DNA of 64,000 nt from Halomonas sp. KG2 (GTDB lineage: Bacteria; Pseudomonadota; Gammaproteobacteria; Pseudomonadales; Halomonadaceae). The notes under the pieces were generated by a model. The model was given only the letters and a program-made list of their open reading frames with translations, was not told the DNA's origin and made no database searches. This document shows positions 35,571-44,809 of this stretch, in pieces. A program made the position numbers and the translations under genes. Where the stretch lies: positions 2,418,001 through 2,482,000 of the forward strand of contig CP098528.1 in assembly GCA_030440445.1 (NCBI GenBank). The letters are read 5' to 3'. Each line of letters starts with the position of its first letter. Position 1 is the stretch's first letter.

Positions 35571-36941
35571 ATGCCCACCCCTACTCCCCAGCGCAGCTGG
35601 TTGGATGCGCTAGGTATTTACTGTCGTGCACCTGTTATCACCATGTTGTTTCTAGGCTTTTCAGCAGGCTTACCTTTTTTGCTGGTGTTCTCGACTCTGT
35701 CTGCATGGCTACGCAGTGACGGCGTTGAAGTGGCCGCCATTGGCTTCTTCGCTTGGATTGGCATGCTCTACTCAATCAAGTTTTTTTGGGCGCCTATCGT
35801 TGACCGACTTGCCCTACCGATCTTGACCCGCACGTTTGGCCAGCGGCGTGGCTGGATGCTGCTTGCCCAGGGGATGATTGCGGCAGGGTTGATTGGCTTA
35901 GCGGGAGTCAGTCCAGTAGGCAACCTAGGCTGGGTAGCCGCCTTTGCACTGCTGGTCGCCTTTGGCTCGGCCACCCAGGATATTGCTATTGACGCGTATC
36001 GCATCGAATCCGCCGATGACGATGTACAAGCAGCGATGGCCTCTACTTACATTATCGGTTACCGCGGGGGGCTGTTAGCGGCAGGTGCAGGAGCGCTGTA
36101 TGTAGCATCAGCGATTTCCTGGAGCGCAGCGTACCTCTGCATGGCAGCGCTTGTGGGCATTGGCGTGCTCACCGTACTCATTCGCCCAGAACCAAAGCGT
36201 GCATCGCTGACGGTTCAGCTCATTCACGAACCCAAGGTACGCGCCTTCATTCGTGCCAGCCGTGGCCAACCGAAAGTTTTACGACGTCTAGGTGCTTGGG
36301 TGATTGGTGCCATTGTGTGCCCTTTCACCGACTTCTTCCGCCGCTATGGGGTGAAGGCGTTGGGCATTTTAGTGTTTATCGCGGTGTTCCGGATTAGCGA
36401 CCTTGCCATGGCCTCTATGGCAAATCCGCTCTACATCGATTTAGGCTTTTCGCTGGCCACTATCGCCAACGTGACCAATATTTTTGGTATTGCCATGAGT
36501 ATTACGGGAGGCATTCTTGGCGGCTTGCTGGTTGCTCGCTACGGTATTGGGCCACTGCTGATCATTGGCGCAGGCTTTGTCATGGTGACTAACCTGCTGT
36601 TTGCCGCGTTAGCGTTGATAGGCAACCAACTCCCCATGCTGGTCGTCACCATTATTGGCGATAATCTTGCCAATGGCTTAGCCAGCGCCGTCTTTATTGC
36701 GTTTCTTTCCAGTTTAACGTCGAGGGCTTATACCGCCACTCAATACGCACTGTTTTCGTCGCTGATGACGTTACCAGGGAAGTTTCTGAGCGGTTTCGGC
36801 GGGCTAGTCGTCACGGCTCAGGGATACGCCACCTTCTTCGTAGTGGCCACCCTGCTCGGTTTACCCGCCATTCTGCTAGCTATCTGGATCAGCCGAGATA
36901 AGCAGCTGGTGCCTACCCCAGTGATTGCAGAAGCAAAATAA
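35571..36941 (+). CDS. ampG: AmpG-type muropeptide permease
   Basis: A 456-residue major-facilitator protein with about 12-14 membrane segments importing anhydro-muropeptides for cell-wall recycling. The start region PVITMLFLGFSAGLPFLLVF, then SAWLRSDGVEVAAIGFFAWIGMLYSIKFFWAP and ATQDIAIDAYRIE, are hallmark AmpG segments. I use ATG 35571 with GGAG ten bases upstream; the frame also has a GTG at 35559 placed too close to that site. It ends two bases before the end of the convergent SEC-C gene. Confidence 0.88.
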   Translation: MPTPTPQRSWLDALGIYCRAPVITMLFLGFSAGLPFLLVFSTLSAWLRSDGVEVAAIGFFAWIGMLYSIKFFWAPIVDRLALPILTRTFGQRRGWMLLAQGMIAAGLIGLAGVSPVGNLGWVAAFALLVAFGSATQDIAIDAYRIESADDDVQAAMASTYIIGYRGGLLAAGAGALYVASAISWSAAYLCMAALVGIGVLTVLIRPEPKRASLTVQLIHEPKVRAFIRASRGQPKVLRRLGAWVIGAIVCPFTDFFRRYGVKALGILVFIAVFRISDLAMASMANPLYIDLGFSLATIANVTNIFGIAMSITGGILGGLLVARYGIGPLLIIGAGFVMVTNLLFAALALIGNQLPMLVVTIIGDNLANGLASAVFIAFLSSLTSRAYTATQYALFSSLMTLPGKFLSGFGGLVVTAQGYATFFVVATLLGLPAILLAIWISRDKQLVPTPVIAEAK

Positions 36942-36943
36942 AG

Positions 36944-38764
36944 CTATCGGTGGTCCGCCAACCACGCCAGCGCGCCTGGCGTGGTGCGCCACTGGTCACG
37001 CATCAAGGTACGATACTGCCACGCTTCCGCACGGGAGCCAGGATCAACTTGCCCATCCGCGTGAGGCATTGAAGGACGCGGGTTCTCGGCACATAACAGC
37101 TCAATCGCATGGCGATTATGGGCGATCACATCCGCCAATGCAGCTTCCGCGGCATCGTGCTTTTCCAATCGATACAGCGCCAGCGTACGGCCCATTAATA
37201 GCCCCAACTCTAAAGAACCATCATCTTTTTGGGGCTCATCAGTGAGCGCTAGCGCTTCTTCATTGCGGTCATCACGCAGCAATTGGTCAAGTACCAACTC
37301 TCTTAAGCCAAGGCTATCTTCCTGGTCTATGGCTAGCAGTTCTTCAGCCAACTCTCGGGAGTGCTGGCGCGCTCCGCGCTCCATACCCACCACCAGCGCA
37401 AGGCCGGTGCGCAGTAGCATGGCGTTATCGGCATCATCCCAACACAGGCTGCCGTCACCGGCTGCACGGGCCTGTTCGAGCCAGCGAGAAAGGCGCAGCG
37501 CTAGCGGCTCCAGCAGGCTCGGTGCCATCCACGGCAGGCTACCAAAGCGGCTGGTCAGTGCTAACGTTAAATCTTGCACCACCTGGGGCGCATCCAACCA
37601 TTCAGGGTGGGCACATAGCTCAGACATCCACTCTATCGCGTTGCCCCAGGGGTCATCGCGAAAGCCCAAAGCGACCTCTTCATCGACCATGACCTGAAAC
37701 TGTTCGTGCCAAGCCGCAAACAGGGTTTCTTCACGAGCAGTAGTGGTGTAGTGCAACCTACCGGAATCGGCATCTTGCTCAATGGTAAGCTTCGGTGCGA
37801 TAGGGAGTGCCGCCAACAGCGCCTGTAGCGATACCAGCGGCGTCGCCATATCTTCTTCGGCGCTCAATAACTGGTCGGCCAAGGTGGCACCAGGATTTTC
37901 AGCCAGCGCTGCCAGGAATTCGAGCTGCTCTTCATCCAAGTCGCCCTGGCGAACCAAACGGCGGTACCAGAAGTTAGCTCGCTCTTTGGCCTCTTCCTCA
38001 TGACCTTCATGCAGCAGCAACATGGCTTCAATGTAGGCTAGCGTCGGTGAATCCGGTAGCGCCTGCTGGGCTTTCACGAACGCAGCGCGGGCGCTGTCTA
38101 AGTCGTCGTTATCCAGGTGCATGAGGCACAACCGCTCAAGCGCCACGCCGCGCAAAAACAGCGGGCCGCGCTCCATAACGTCATCAAGCAGGTCAGCACG
38201 CTTGCGGGTAAAGCCGCGCTCTTGATAGATATCTAACAGAATTTCAAACGCAGGCTCGGCCTGCTCCGGCAGTCGCGACCAATCACTGCCGTCGAACAGC
38301 GACTCAAGAATCTGCATTGAACGACCGGTTTGACCGCTTTCAGCAGCAATTAATCCGGCTTCTAATAACGCCTGGGCAGGTGCTTGCTGGCTTTCCAGCG
38401 CCGCTTTCAGCGTAGCGCCTTTCCACTCACGCAGGGAAAGCATCCACATCATCTGCTCAGGAATATCCGTAGGGAAGTCAACGCGGTAGCAGCACTGTTT
38501 GAATTTACGCCCTGAATCACACCAGCAAGGTTCGTTGCGCCCTGGGGTGGCCAACGGTTCGTTCGCAAAATCAAGCCGCTCTAGCGGCGTTTGCGACCAT
38601 AAAATAGGCGCAAGCGCCTGGGCAGTTGCCACATCGCCATTAAACGAATCTGCGCCTTCGTCACGTACCCAGGTCATAAAATCGGGGTAGTGTTCCTGCT
38701 TCCTAATTGCCGAGAGTGCCCCAGAGGCAAATCCCAGCAGTTGATCGACCCATACCGCCAGCAT
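36944..38764 (-). CDS. Large SEC-C motif protein with TPR-like repeats
   Basis: A 606-residue protein from ATG 38764, which has GTGGAG six bases before it. The zinc-binding SEC-C motif PGRNEPCWCDSGRKFKQCC lies at about residues 80-98. The remainder is alpha-helical with TPR-like pairs (LLEAGLIAAESGQTGRSMQI, ALERLCLMHLDNDDLDSARA). SEC-C motifs bind SecB or ribosome-linked partners in SecA, and are found on many proteins of unknown role. Role here unknown. Confidence 0.7.
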   Translation of the reverse strand: MLAVWVDQLLGFASGALSAIRKQEHYPDFMTWVRDEGADSFNGDVATAQALAPILWSQTPLERLDFANEPLATPGRNEPCWCDSGRKFKQCCYRVDFPTDIPEQMMWMLSLREWKGATLKAALESQQAPAQALLEAGLIAAESGQTGRSMQILESLFDGSDWSRLPEQAEPAFEILLDIYQERGFTRKRADLLDDVMERGPLFLRGVALERLCLMHLDNDDLDSARAAFVKAQQALPDSPTLAYIEAMLLLHEGHEEEAKERANFWYRRLVRQGDLDEEQLEFLAALAENPGATLADQLLSAEEDMATPLVSLQALLAALPIAPKLTIEQDADSGRLHYTTTAREETLFAAWHEQFQVMVDEEVALGFRDDPWGNAIEWMSELCAHPEWLDAPQVVQDLTLALTSRFGSLPWMAPSLLEPLALRLSRWLEQARAAGDGSLCWDDADNAMLLRTGLALVVGMERGARQHSRELAEELLAIDQEDSLGLRELVLDQLLRDDRNEEALALTDEPQKDDGSLELGLLMGRTLALYRLEKHDAAEAALADVIAHNRHAIELLCAENPRPSMPHADGQVDPGSRAEAWQYRTLMRDQWRTTPGALAWLADHR

Positions 38765-38846
38765 TGCCGTCTCCACTGTCTTCAAAACGCGATTGAAAAG
38801 CGCAATAGTCTAGCATGACAGGCGGCGCTCCCGCAGCGGCAATTAG

Positions 38847-40094
38847 TTAGCGACTACGCGCCCAGGCTAGCAGCGGCTCAGTACGGGTATGCATATCGAG
38901 ACGTGCCTTAAGACGTACTAAGTTCCAATAGTGCCCATTCAGCGCCCGGGAGAGCAGCAAAGTATCCGCAGGCGGTTGCAAGCGATCCATGGCAGCCCAC
39001 ACTTTTGGCGTTAGCTCGCGCAGGCGGCGGTGTACCCGCACATCGCTGAAGTCCTGCTCACCAGGGCAGAATAGTGGTGATACGCACTCAGCGGACTCTC
39101 GATAAAGCGCCAGCGGCGCGCCCTGCCCCTGGCGGCCGCCCATTTTCATTAACGCATCATCCATTGCCATCGGATCTTGCGCCAGGGTGGCATCTAATAG
39201 CTGCATCATGGCTTTTAGACGCGCTTCGGGCACAGGAATTACTGCACCAAAATCGTAGATGATCAGGCGACCTTCAGCATCCGCCGCGAAGTTACCGGCG
39301 TGTGGGTCGGCATGCAACTCACCGTAGGTAAACAGCTCCTCGGTAATCCAATCAGCCAACGCCACGGCCACTTTTTGACAAGTGCCATCATCGGTGCTTT
39401 CTAAATCCCGTAGCGGTGTACCGTCTACAAAGCGCATAGCCAGGACATGCTGGCCAGATAACTCAAACAGTGGCTCGGGGATGACCAACTGAGGGTTATC
39501 CTGATACCGCTCGCGATAGCGAGCCAGCGCCCGTGCTTCGGCGTGATAATCCAACTCTTCACGCAGCCCCGCCGCCAACTCTTCAAACAGCGCATCCAAA
39601 CGCGCTTGAGGCACTTTAAACCAGCGACCCAAGCTCATGATCCGTTTGACCTGCTTAAGATCGCTTTCCAACACATCCGCAAGCCCTGGGTACTGCACTT
39701 TCAGCACCACGGTTTCACCTGCATGGGTGACCGCTTTATGCACCTGCCCCATGGAAGCGCTGGCAAACGGACGCTCTTCTATATCGCTAAAGTACTGGTC
39801 AATATCACCGTATTGCAGCACCAACGCTTCACGGATACGCGGCCAAGGCATTGGCTCTGCTTGACGCTGCAAGCGAGCAAGCTCATTAGCCAGGTCTGGG
39901 GGCAGCAGGTCATCCCACTGGGACATAATTTGCGCCAGCTTCATGGCCGGACCTTTCAGCTCCGAAAGCCCTTCAAACAGCGCTTCACCCAGCGCCCGCC
40001 AATCCGCTTGACCACCTAGACGAGTTTTCAGCAACGCCCCGCCCGTGCGGGCACCCAGCCCCAATAAACGTCGTGTTCTACCGCGCTCGCGCAT
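38847..40094 (-). CDS. ABC1/UbiB-family atypical kinase
   Basis: A 415-residue ABC1 family protein. The family's KxGQ motif appears as KLAQ in PAMKLAQIMSQ, with alanine for glycine as in several bacterial members. The A-rich loop ASASMGQVHKA, the VVLKVQYPG lysine strand, the catalytic-loop LHADPHAGNF and metal-binding IYDFGAV are present. Relatives support ubiquinone biosynthesis or lipid metabolism as ATPases or kinases. It lacks the C-terminal membrane anchors of UbiB, so it is not the main ubiB gene. Confidence 0.82.
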   Translation of the reverse strand: MRERGRTRRLLGLGARTGGALLKTRLGGQADWRALGEALFEGLSELKGPAMKLAQIMSQWDDLLPPDLANELARLQRQAEPMPWPRIREALVLQYGDIDQYFSDIEERPFASASMGQVHKAVTHAGETVVLKVQYPGLADVLESDLKQVKRIMSLGRWFKVPQARLDALFEELAAGLREELDYHAEARALARYRERYQDNPQLVIPEPLFELSGQHVLAMRFVDGTPLRDLESTDDGTCQKVAVALADWITEELFTYGELHADPHAGNFAADAEGRLIIYDFGAVIPVPEARLKAMMQLLDATLAQDPMAMDDALMKMGGRQGQGAPLALYRESAECVSPLFCPGEQDFSDVRVHRRLRELTPKVWAAMDRLQPPADTLLLSRALNGHYWNLVRLKARLDMHTRTEPLLAWARSR

Positions 40095-40286
40095 GGAAAC
40101 CGCCTCATTAATTGCTTTTTGACAGCTTACTCAATTCGTTAATTTTATACAAAAACTATACACAATAATAAATTCATCCATTTACAAAACAACTCACTAG
40201 TCACCTAACACACAAGCTAGACGCTAACCTGCTACGGGTTCTGCTAAGATGGCAGCTTGTTGTTATCAGACAGGGCAAGACACTGT

Positions 40287-42203
40287 ATGCGCTTGATTAT
40301 CGCCGAGAAACCCAGCCTTGCACGGGCCATAGCCGACGCGCTGCCCGGCAGCTCAAAACGCCAGGATGGCGCTATGGTCTGCGGCGATACCACCGTCACT
40401 TGGTGCCTAGGCCACTTGCTAGAACAAGCTCCGCCCGAAGCCTACGACCCTGCCGATAAACAGTGGCGACTAGACCGGCTACCCATTGTGCCGCAGCAGT
40501 GGAAACTGATGCCGCGCCCCAAGGCGCGAGGGCAACTGGCAGTGATTCGCAAGTTGATTAAGCAGGCCACTAGCGTTGTGCACGCCGGCGATCCAGACCG
40601 TGAAGGCCAGCTACTGGTGCAGGAAGTGATTGAGTACATGAAGTATCGCGGCCCCGTTCAGAGGCTGCTGATCAGTGACCTTAACAAACCCGCCGTGAGC
40701 CGTGCGCTTGCCAAGCTGCGCTCCAACGCCGAATACCAGCCGCTGTTTCAAGCGGCCCAGGCGCGCTCGCGTGCTGACTGGCTTTACGGCATTAACTTAA
40801 CCCGTGCCTGGACACTCACCGGCCGCCAAGCGGGACATGACGGCGTGCTTTCCGTTGGCCGTGTGCAAACACCGGTACTCGGGTTGATCGTGCGCCGCGA
40901 CAATGCTATTCGTGATTTCAAGCCTCACCCGTTTTACCCGCTATGGGTTGATTTGCAGGTGGCTCAAGGCCAGCTGCGCGCCTGGTGGGCACCCAAAGCG
41001 CACCAGCCTTTAGATGAACAAGGGCGGCTGATCGATCGCACCCCCGCAGATGCCTTAGCAGCACAACTTCCCAGCGCACGGGGCACCCTGACCACGCTCG
41101 ATCAACAGGAAAAGCGCCAAGCGCCGCCGCTACCCTATTCGCTTTCCGCGTTACAAGTAGACGCCGCGCGTCGCCACGGGCTCTCCGCACAGATGGTGCT
41201 GGATATTTGCCAGCGGCTGTATGAACAGCACAAGTTAATTACCTACCCCCGCTCCGACTGCCGCTACCTGCCCGAAGAGCATCTAGCGCTGGCCCAGGGT
41301 AGCTTAAGCAGCGCCTGCCAGAACGATGATACGCTGCGTCAATGGCTGGGCGGTGCTGACTTTACCCTGCGCTCAAAAGCCTGGAACGACAAACAGGTAG
41401 GCGCACACCATGCCCTAGCGCCTACCGGCAAGCCTGCGGACTTTAGCCAACTTTCCGCCACTGAAGGCCATGTATTTCGGTTGATTGTGCGTAATGTGAT
41501 GGCGCAGTTTTATCGGCTGCTGCGCACCTTTGAGGTGAAAGCAGAGTTCACCCTGCTTGATGAAGCGTTTCGTGCCCGTGGCCAGAGCATTCTTGATCAT
41601 GGTTGGAAGCCACTCTTCACCACCCGCGACGAAACCCCGCCGCTACCGCCGCTTACCCAGGGGGAAGCCTGCCAAGCGCTTGGCGCAGGCGTTGAGGAGA
41701 AAGAAACCCGCCCGCCGGAACCGTTCACCGATGCCAGCTTGATTAAAGCGATGATGAACATTGGCCGCTACGTGGATGACCCCAACGTGCGCCGCACGCT
41801 GCGTGACACCGATGGCCTTGGCACCGAAGCAACCCGCGCAGGTATTATTGAAACGCTGGTGCAGCGTGGCTACTTGGTGCGCCAGCAAAAAGCCCTGCGT
41901 GCCACCAAGCTTGGCTGTGCGCTGATTGCCGCCTTGCCCAGCGCCGTAAGCACGCCAGAACGCACCGCCCTGTGGGAGCAGCGGCTTCGGGCGATCTCAG
42001 AACAGCAGGATGACCCCGGCGCGTTTCAGCAAGCACTCCTGGATGATCTACGTGGCCTGCTCACCCACAGCGATGCCGCCAAGCTGAGACACAGCCTACA
42101 GACCGCTCAAGGTGAAGCCGGAGGCCCGGCAAAACGCTCAGCCAAGCCAAGAAAAAGTTATTCGAAAAGGAAAAGTACCGGGGCCAGGAAGAAGATGAGC
42201 TGA
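40287..42203 (+). CDS. topB: DNA topoisomerase III
   Basis: A type IA topoisomerase of 638 residues (E. coli TopB 653) that decatenates DNA. The Toprim domain begins MRLIIAEKPSLARAIADALP and holds HAGDPDREGQLLVQE. The active-site tyrosine is Y320 in LITYPRSDCRYLP. The tail is basic (RKSYSKRKSTGARKK), useful for DNA binding. I start at ATG 40287 because the family begins exactly there; an upstream GTG-type frame adds ten residues without similarity. Confidence 0.94.
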   Translation: MRLIIAEKPSLARAIADALPGSSKRQDGAMVCGDTTVTWCLGHLLEQAPPEAYDPADKQWRLDRLPIVPQQWKLMPRPKARGQLAVIRKLIKQATSVVHAGDPDREGQLLVQEVIEYMKYRGPVQRLLISDLNKPAVSRALAKLRSNAEYQPLFQAAQARSRADWLYGINLTRAWTLTGRQAGHDGVLSVGRVQTPVLGLIVRRDNAIRDFKPHPFYPLWVDLQVAQGQLRAWWAPKAHQPLDEQGRLIDRTPADALAAQLPSARGTLTTLDQQEKRQAPPLPYSLSALQVDAARRHGLSAQMVLDICQRLYEQHKLITYPRSDCRYLPEEHLALAQGSLSSACQNDDTLRQWLGGADFTLRSKAWNDKQVGAHHALAPTGKPADFSQLSATEGHVFRLIVRNVMAQFYRLLRTFEVKAEFTLLDEAFRARGQSILDHGWKPLFTTRDETPPLPPLTQGEACQALGAGVEEKETRPPEPFTDASLIKAMMNIGRYVDDPNVRRTLRDTDGLGTEATRAGIIETLVQRGYLVRQQKALRATKLGCALIAALPSAVSTPERTALWEQRLRAISEQQDDPGAFQQALLDDLRGLLTHSDAAKLRHSLQTAQGEAGGPAKRSAKPRKSYSKRKSTGARKKMS

Positions 42204-42316
42204 TGAGCATTTAATCAATGCGCAGCGCTTAACTTGTGTTGAACAGCGAGCAGGCAGCTTAGCGTTATTTGTAGTTATTACAGGCAAGATAACGGTATAA
42301 AAATTATTCCATTATC

Positions 42317-43222
42317 TCAGCGCGATAACGTACACAGCCCACCCGGCACTGCCAACACCCAATCGCGAATAGCCAGAACCGTCGGATCATGCCGTCGGCT
42401 TTCTGGGTAGACCAGAAAGAACGGCTTGCCTTCAAATTCCGGGCCGAAGGGTTGCACCAAGCGCCCCTCCTCCAACTCATCCTGAATCAACTGGCGGCTC
42501 ATCAGCGCCACACCCTGCGCACCAACGGCGGCCGAAATAACGTGGGTTTCATCAGAAAATACCAACCCGGCACTCACATCCAGCCCAGGAACTTTTGCCA
42601 ATTTCTGCCAAACGCTCCAATCCAGTGGCGAAGACACCGCCCCTGGGTTGCGGAAATGGATAAGCGAGTGCCCAGGTAGCTGCGCTATATCGTTCAAGCC
42701 TAGGTAGGGACTACACGCTGGGATAAAGGTGTTATCCAAGAGTTTCTCTGCTACCAACCCAGGCCAACGGCCATCGCCATAACGAACGGCAAGGTCCGCC
42801 GTCACCCCGTCCAGAGCAACCGGCTCATGTGTCGCGTGGATACGCAGATCAATATCGGGATGGGCGTCGCGCAGCATACATACCCAAGGTAGTAACCAGC
42901 GCACTGCAATAGCAGGCGTTGTAGACAGCGTAATGGTTTGGCGAACAGGTACCGCGCTTAATCGCTCGACAACACTGCTGATGCTATCAAATGCTGTTTC
43001 CAACACTTGCTGCAGCTCACGGCCCTGAGCGGTCAGCTCCAACTGACGCGGCTTACGCAGAAAGAGAGGGACACCCAGCGCCTCTTCAAGCCCCCGAACC
43101 TGATGACTAATGGCGGTAGCGGTGACCGACAGCTCTTGTGCGGCCTGTTTGGCGCTTTCATGGCGGGCAGCCGCTTCAAAAGCGCGAAGCGACGAAAGAG
43201 AGGGTAATCGGCGATGGCTCAT
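42317..43222 (-). CDS. LysR-family regulator (GcvA-like) divergent from the azoreductase gene
   Basis: A 301-residue LysR-type regulator. The helix-turn-helix reads SLRAFEAAARHESAKQAAQE and continues LSVTATAISHQVRGLEEALG; the effector domain follows. GcvA-like proteins share the PSLSSLRAFEAAARH start. It diverges from the FMN-dependent reductase gene, whose promoter region carries GATGAGTTCATC at 43312 and a similar GATGAG-N-CATTC near 43224, both fitting a LysR site. It likely regulates that gene. Confidence 0.85.
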   Translation of the reverse strand: MSHRRLPSLSSLRAFEAAARHESAKQAAQELSVTATAISHQVRGLEEALGVPLFLRKPRQLELTAQGRELQQVLETAFDSISSVVERLSAVPVRQTITLSTTPAIAVRWLLPWVCMLRDAHPDIDLRIHATHEPVALDGVTADLAVRYGDGRWPGLVAEKLLDNTFIPACSPYLGLNDIAQLPGHSLIHFRNPGAVSSPLDWSVWQKLAKVPGLDVSAGLVFSDETHVISAAVGAQGVALMSRQLIQDELEEGRLVQPFGPEFEGKPFFLVYPESRRHDPTVLAIRDWVLAVPGGLCTLSR

Positions 43223-43311
43223 GAATGAGTTTTCCTCATCTATAGCGGCAAGAAAAGATCGTTTGTTTAGGCTGACATGGCCAGACTAAGCTGAGCCCGT
43301 TGTTAATCATA

Positions 43312-43323
43312 GATGAGTTCATC
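43312..43323. promoter_or_regulatory. Candidate LysR-type operator before the azoreductase gene
   Basis: GATGAGTTCATC is an inverted repeat (GATGA/TCATC) 22 bases before the azoreductase start and close to its ribosome binding site AGGAGG. A related GATGAG-like sequence lies at the LysR gene start. Confidence 0.4.
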
Positions 43324-43344
43324 TCAGATTAGGAGGCTATTACC

Positions 43345-44046
43345 ATGGCACATATACTGCACATAGACGCTAGCGCCCGGCTCGGTATTGCTGGAAAAGA
43401 TAATCACGGCTCTCATAGCCGCCATTTGACCTATCAGTTTGTCAGTCAGTGGCAATTTGGCCGACCGCAAGACACGCTCACCTATCGCGACATAGGCCAA
43501 AACCCGCCATCTATTATTAGCCATGATTGGATTGCGTCTGCCTTCACCCCCGCAGAGCGTCGAGAAAGCTGGATGGAGGAGACACTGACAGAGAGCGATC
43601 AACTGATTGATGAATTAATTGCCGCTGATATTGTGGTGATTGGAACGCCGCTCTACAACTTCGGTATGCCTGCTGCCCTGAAAGCGTGGATTGACCAAGT
43701 CGTGCGGCCCGGTCGAACCGTCGATATCGATGAAACTAACCGGATCGAACCCTACATCCCCAAGCTCGCAGACCGAAAAAGGCATGCTGTCGTTCTCACT
43801 GCCAGGGGTGGAATAGGCTTTGACCCAGGCGGTAAGATGGCTCATATGAATCATTTGGAACCAAATCTAGCCACAGCGCTTGGCTTTATTGGCATTACCC
43901 GTGTCCACTACATCGCTATCGAAGGCCAGGAGGTTGGTGGCGAACTGCTGGCAGACTCGGTGAATGAGGCGTTAGGCAAGGTCGAAGCTCTGGTTGAGGA
44001 ATTGCAGGTGGCCTTCCGGGACGCTCCCATTCCCGAACCAGCCTAA
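43345..44046 (+). CDS. azoR: FMN-dependent NADH:quinone/azo reductase
   Basis: A 233-residue flavodoxin-fold enzyme of the AzoR/NQO type reducing quinones or azo compounds in two-electron steps. The FMN phosphate loop begins ILHIDASAR and includes SHSRHLT. GTPLYNFGMPAALKAWIDQVVRPGRT is the conserved AzoR segment. It is longer than E. coli AzoR (201). AGGAGG precedes the ATG. Control by the divergent LysR gene is likely. Confidence 0.85.
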   Translation: MAHILHIDASARLGIAGKDNHGSHSRHLTYQFVSQWQFGRPQDTLTYRDIGQNPPSIISHDWIASAFTPAERRESWMEETLTESDQLIDELIAADIVVIGTPLYNFGMPAALKAWIDQVVRPGRTVDIDETNRIEPYIPKLADRKRHAVVLTARGGIGFDPGGKMAHMNHLEPNLATALGFIGITRVHYIAIEGQEVGGELLADSVNEALGKVEALVEELQVAFRDAPIPEPA

Positions 44047-44104
44047 GTAGAGGAGCTTAATCCCGCCCCCCTTAACATGTCGGTATTGTTTGGTGCGGAG
44101 ATCG

Positions 44105-44239
44105 CTAACCCAAGATATCCGCACCTTTATGCCCTTCTGGTACGCCCTGAACTAAAAGCACATCACCTTCAGTATGATGGGTGCGCATGGGGCGAATCTC
44201 TTTATTAGCAGCCGAGTCATACCAACCTTGCGACCACAT
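44105..44239 (-). CDS. Possible 44-residue small protein or relic downstream of the VOC gene
   Basis: A short minus-strand frame beginning three bases after the end of the VOC gene. The product contains SAANKEIRPMRTHHTEGDVL and ends with PEGHKGADILG. It reads like genuine protein sequence but has no convincing ribosome binding site of its own. It may be translated by coupling to the VOC gene, or be the tail of a lost gene. I do not recognise the family. Confidence 0.3.
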   Translation of the reverse strand: MWSQGWYDSAANKEIRPMRTHHTEGDVLLVQGVPEGHKGADILG

Positions 44240-44242
44240 CGC

Positions 44243-44659
44243 CTACCCATGCTGGTTCGAAAGGTTAAGCTGCCAAGAAACACCATACTTATCGTTCAGC
44301 CAACCAAACTTCTCGCTAAAACCATAATTAGCCAACGGCATCAAATCAGTCCCGCCTTCTGCCAAGGTTCGAAATGCTTCTTCTATTTCACGTTCTGACT
44401 CGCACTCAACGTACAAGGAAATAGACGGGGTAAAACTAAACTGATGGTCAAAATGGCTATCCATTGCCATGAAGGTGGTTTCATTGATTGTGAACCACGC
44501 AACCTTAACCGTCCCGGCGGGTTCATGCTCTCTGGTTTCATGATGCTGGATATCAATAATCTTCGAGTTGGCAAACACAGATGTATACAGCTTAATGGCC
44601 TCTTCTGCTTTACCGGCTTGAGCACCCACAAACATCAGCGACGTTGTTATAGACTTCAT
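44243..44659 (-). CDS. VOC-superfamily (PhnB-like) protein
   Basis: A 138-residue protein of the glyoxalase/bleomycin-resistance fold, PhnB-like branch. It starts at ATG 44659, with GGAGG upstream; the open frame runs nine codons further. Two beta-alpha-beta halves are visible: SLMFVGAQAGKAEEAIKLYT with SVFANSKI, and ISLYVECESEREIEEAFRTL with GWLNDKYGVSWQLNL. Substrate unknown. The metal ligands of true glyoxalases are not evident. Confidence 0.75.
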   Translation of the reverse strand: MKSITTSLMFVGAQAGKAEEAIKLYTSVFANSKIIDIQHHETREHEPAGTVKVAWFTINETTFMAMDSHFDHQFSFTPSISLYVECESEREIEEAFRTLAEGGTDLMPLANYGFSEKFGWLNDKYGVSWQLNLSNQHG

Positions 44660-44809
44660 ATTGGCCTCCGTTTCGGTTTTAAGCACACACTCTGCTACTG
44701 AATTCAGGGTTTAATAACCCACGCTCTTAGTAATACCTGCACAACATTGCAATATCCTAGGCATACTCGGATATCCCACGGGGCTAACCATGTCTTATCT
44801 GATAGCAGT

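Noticed and set aside
38847..40094. Loss of the KxGQ motif as evidence of inactivation in the ABC1 kinase
   Set aside because: KLAQ with alanine occurs in bacterial members of the family as far as I recall, and the other motifs are intact.
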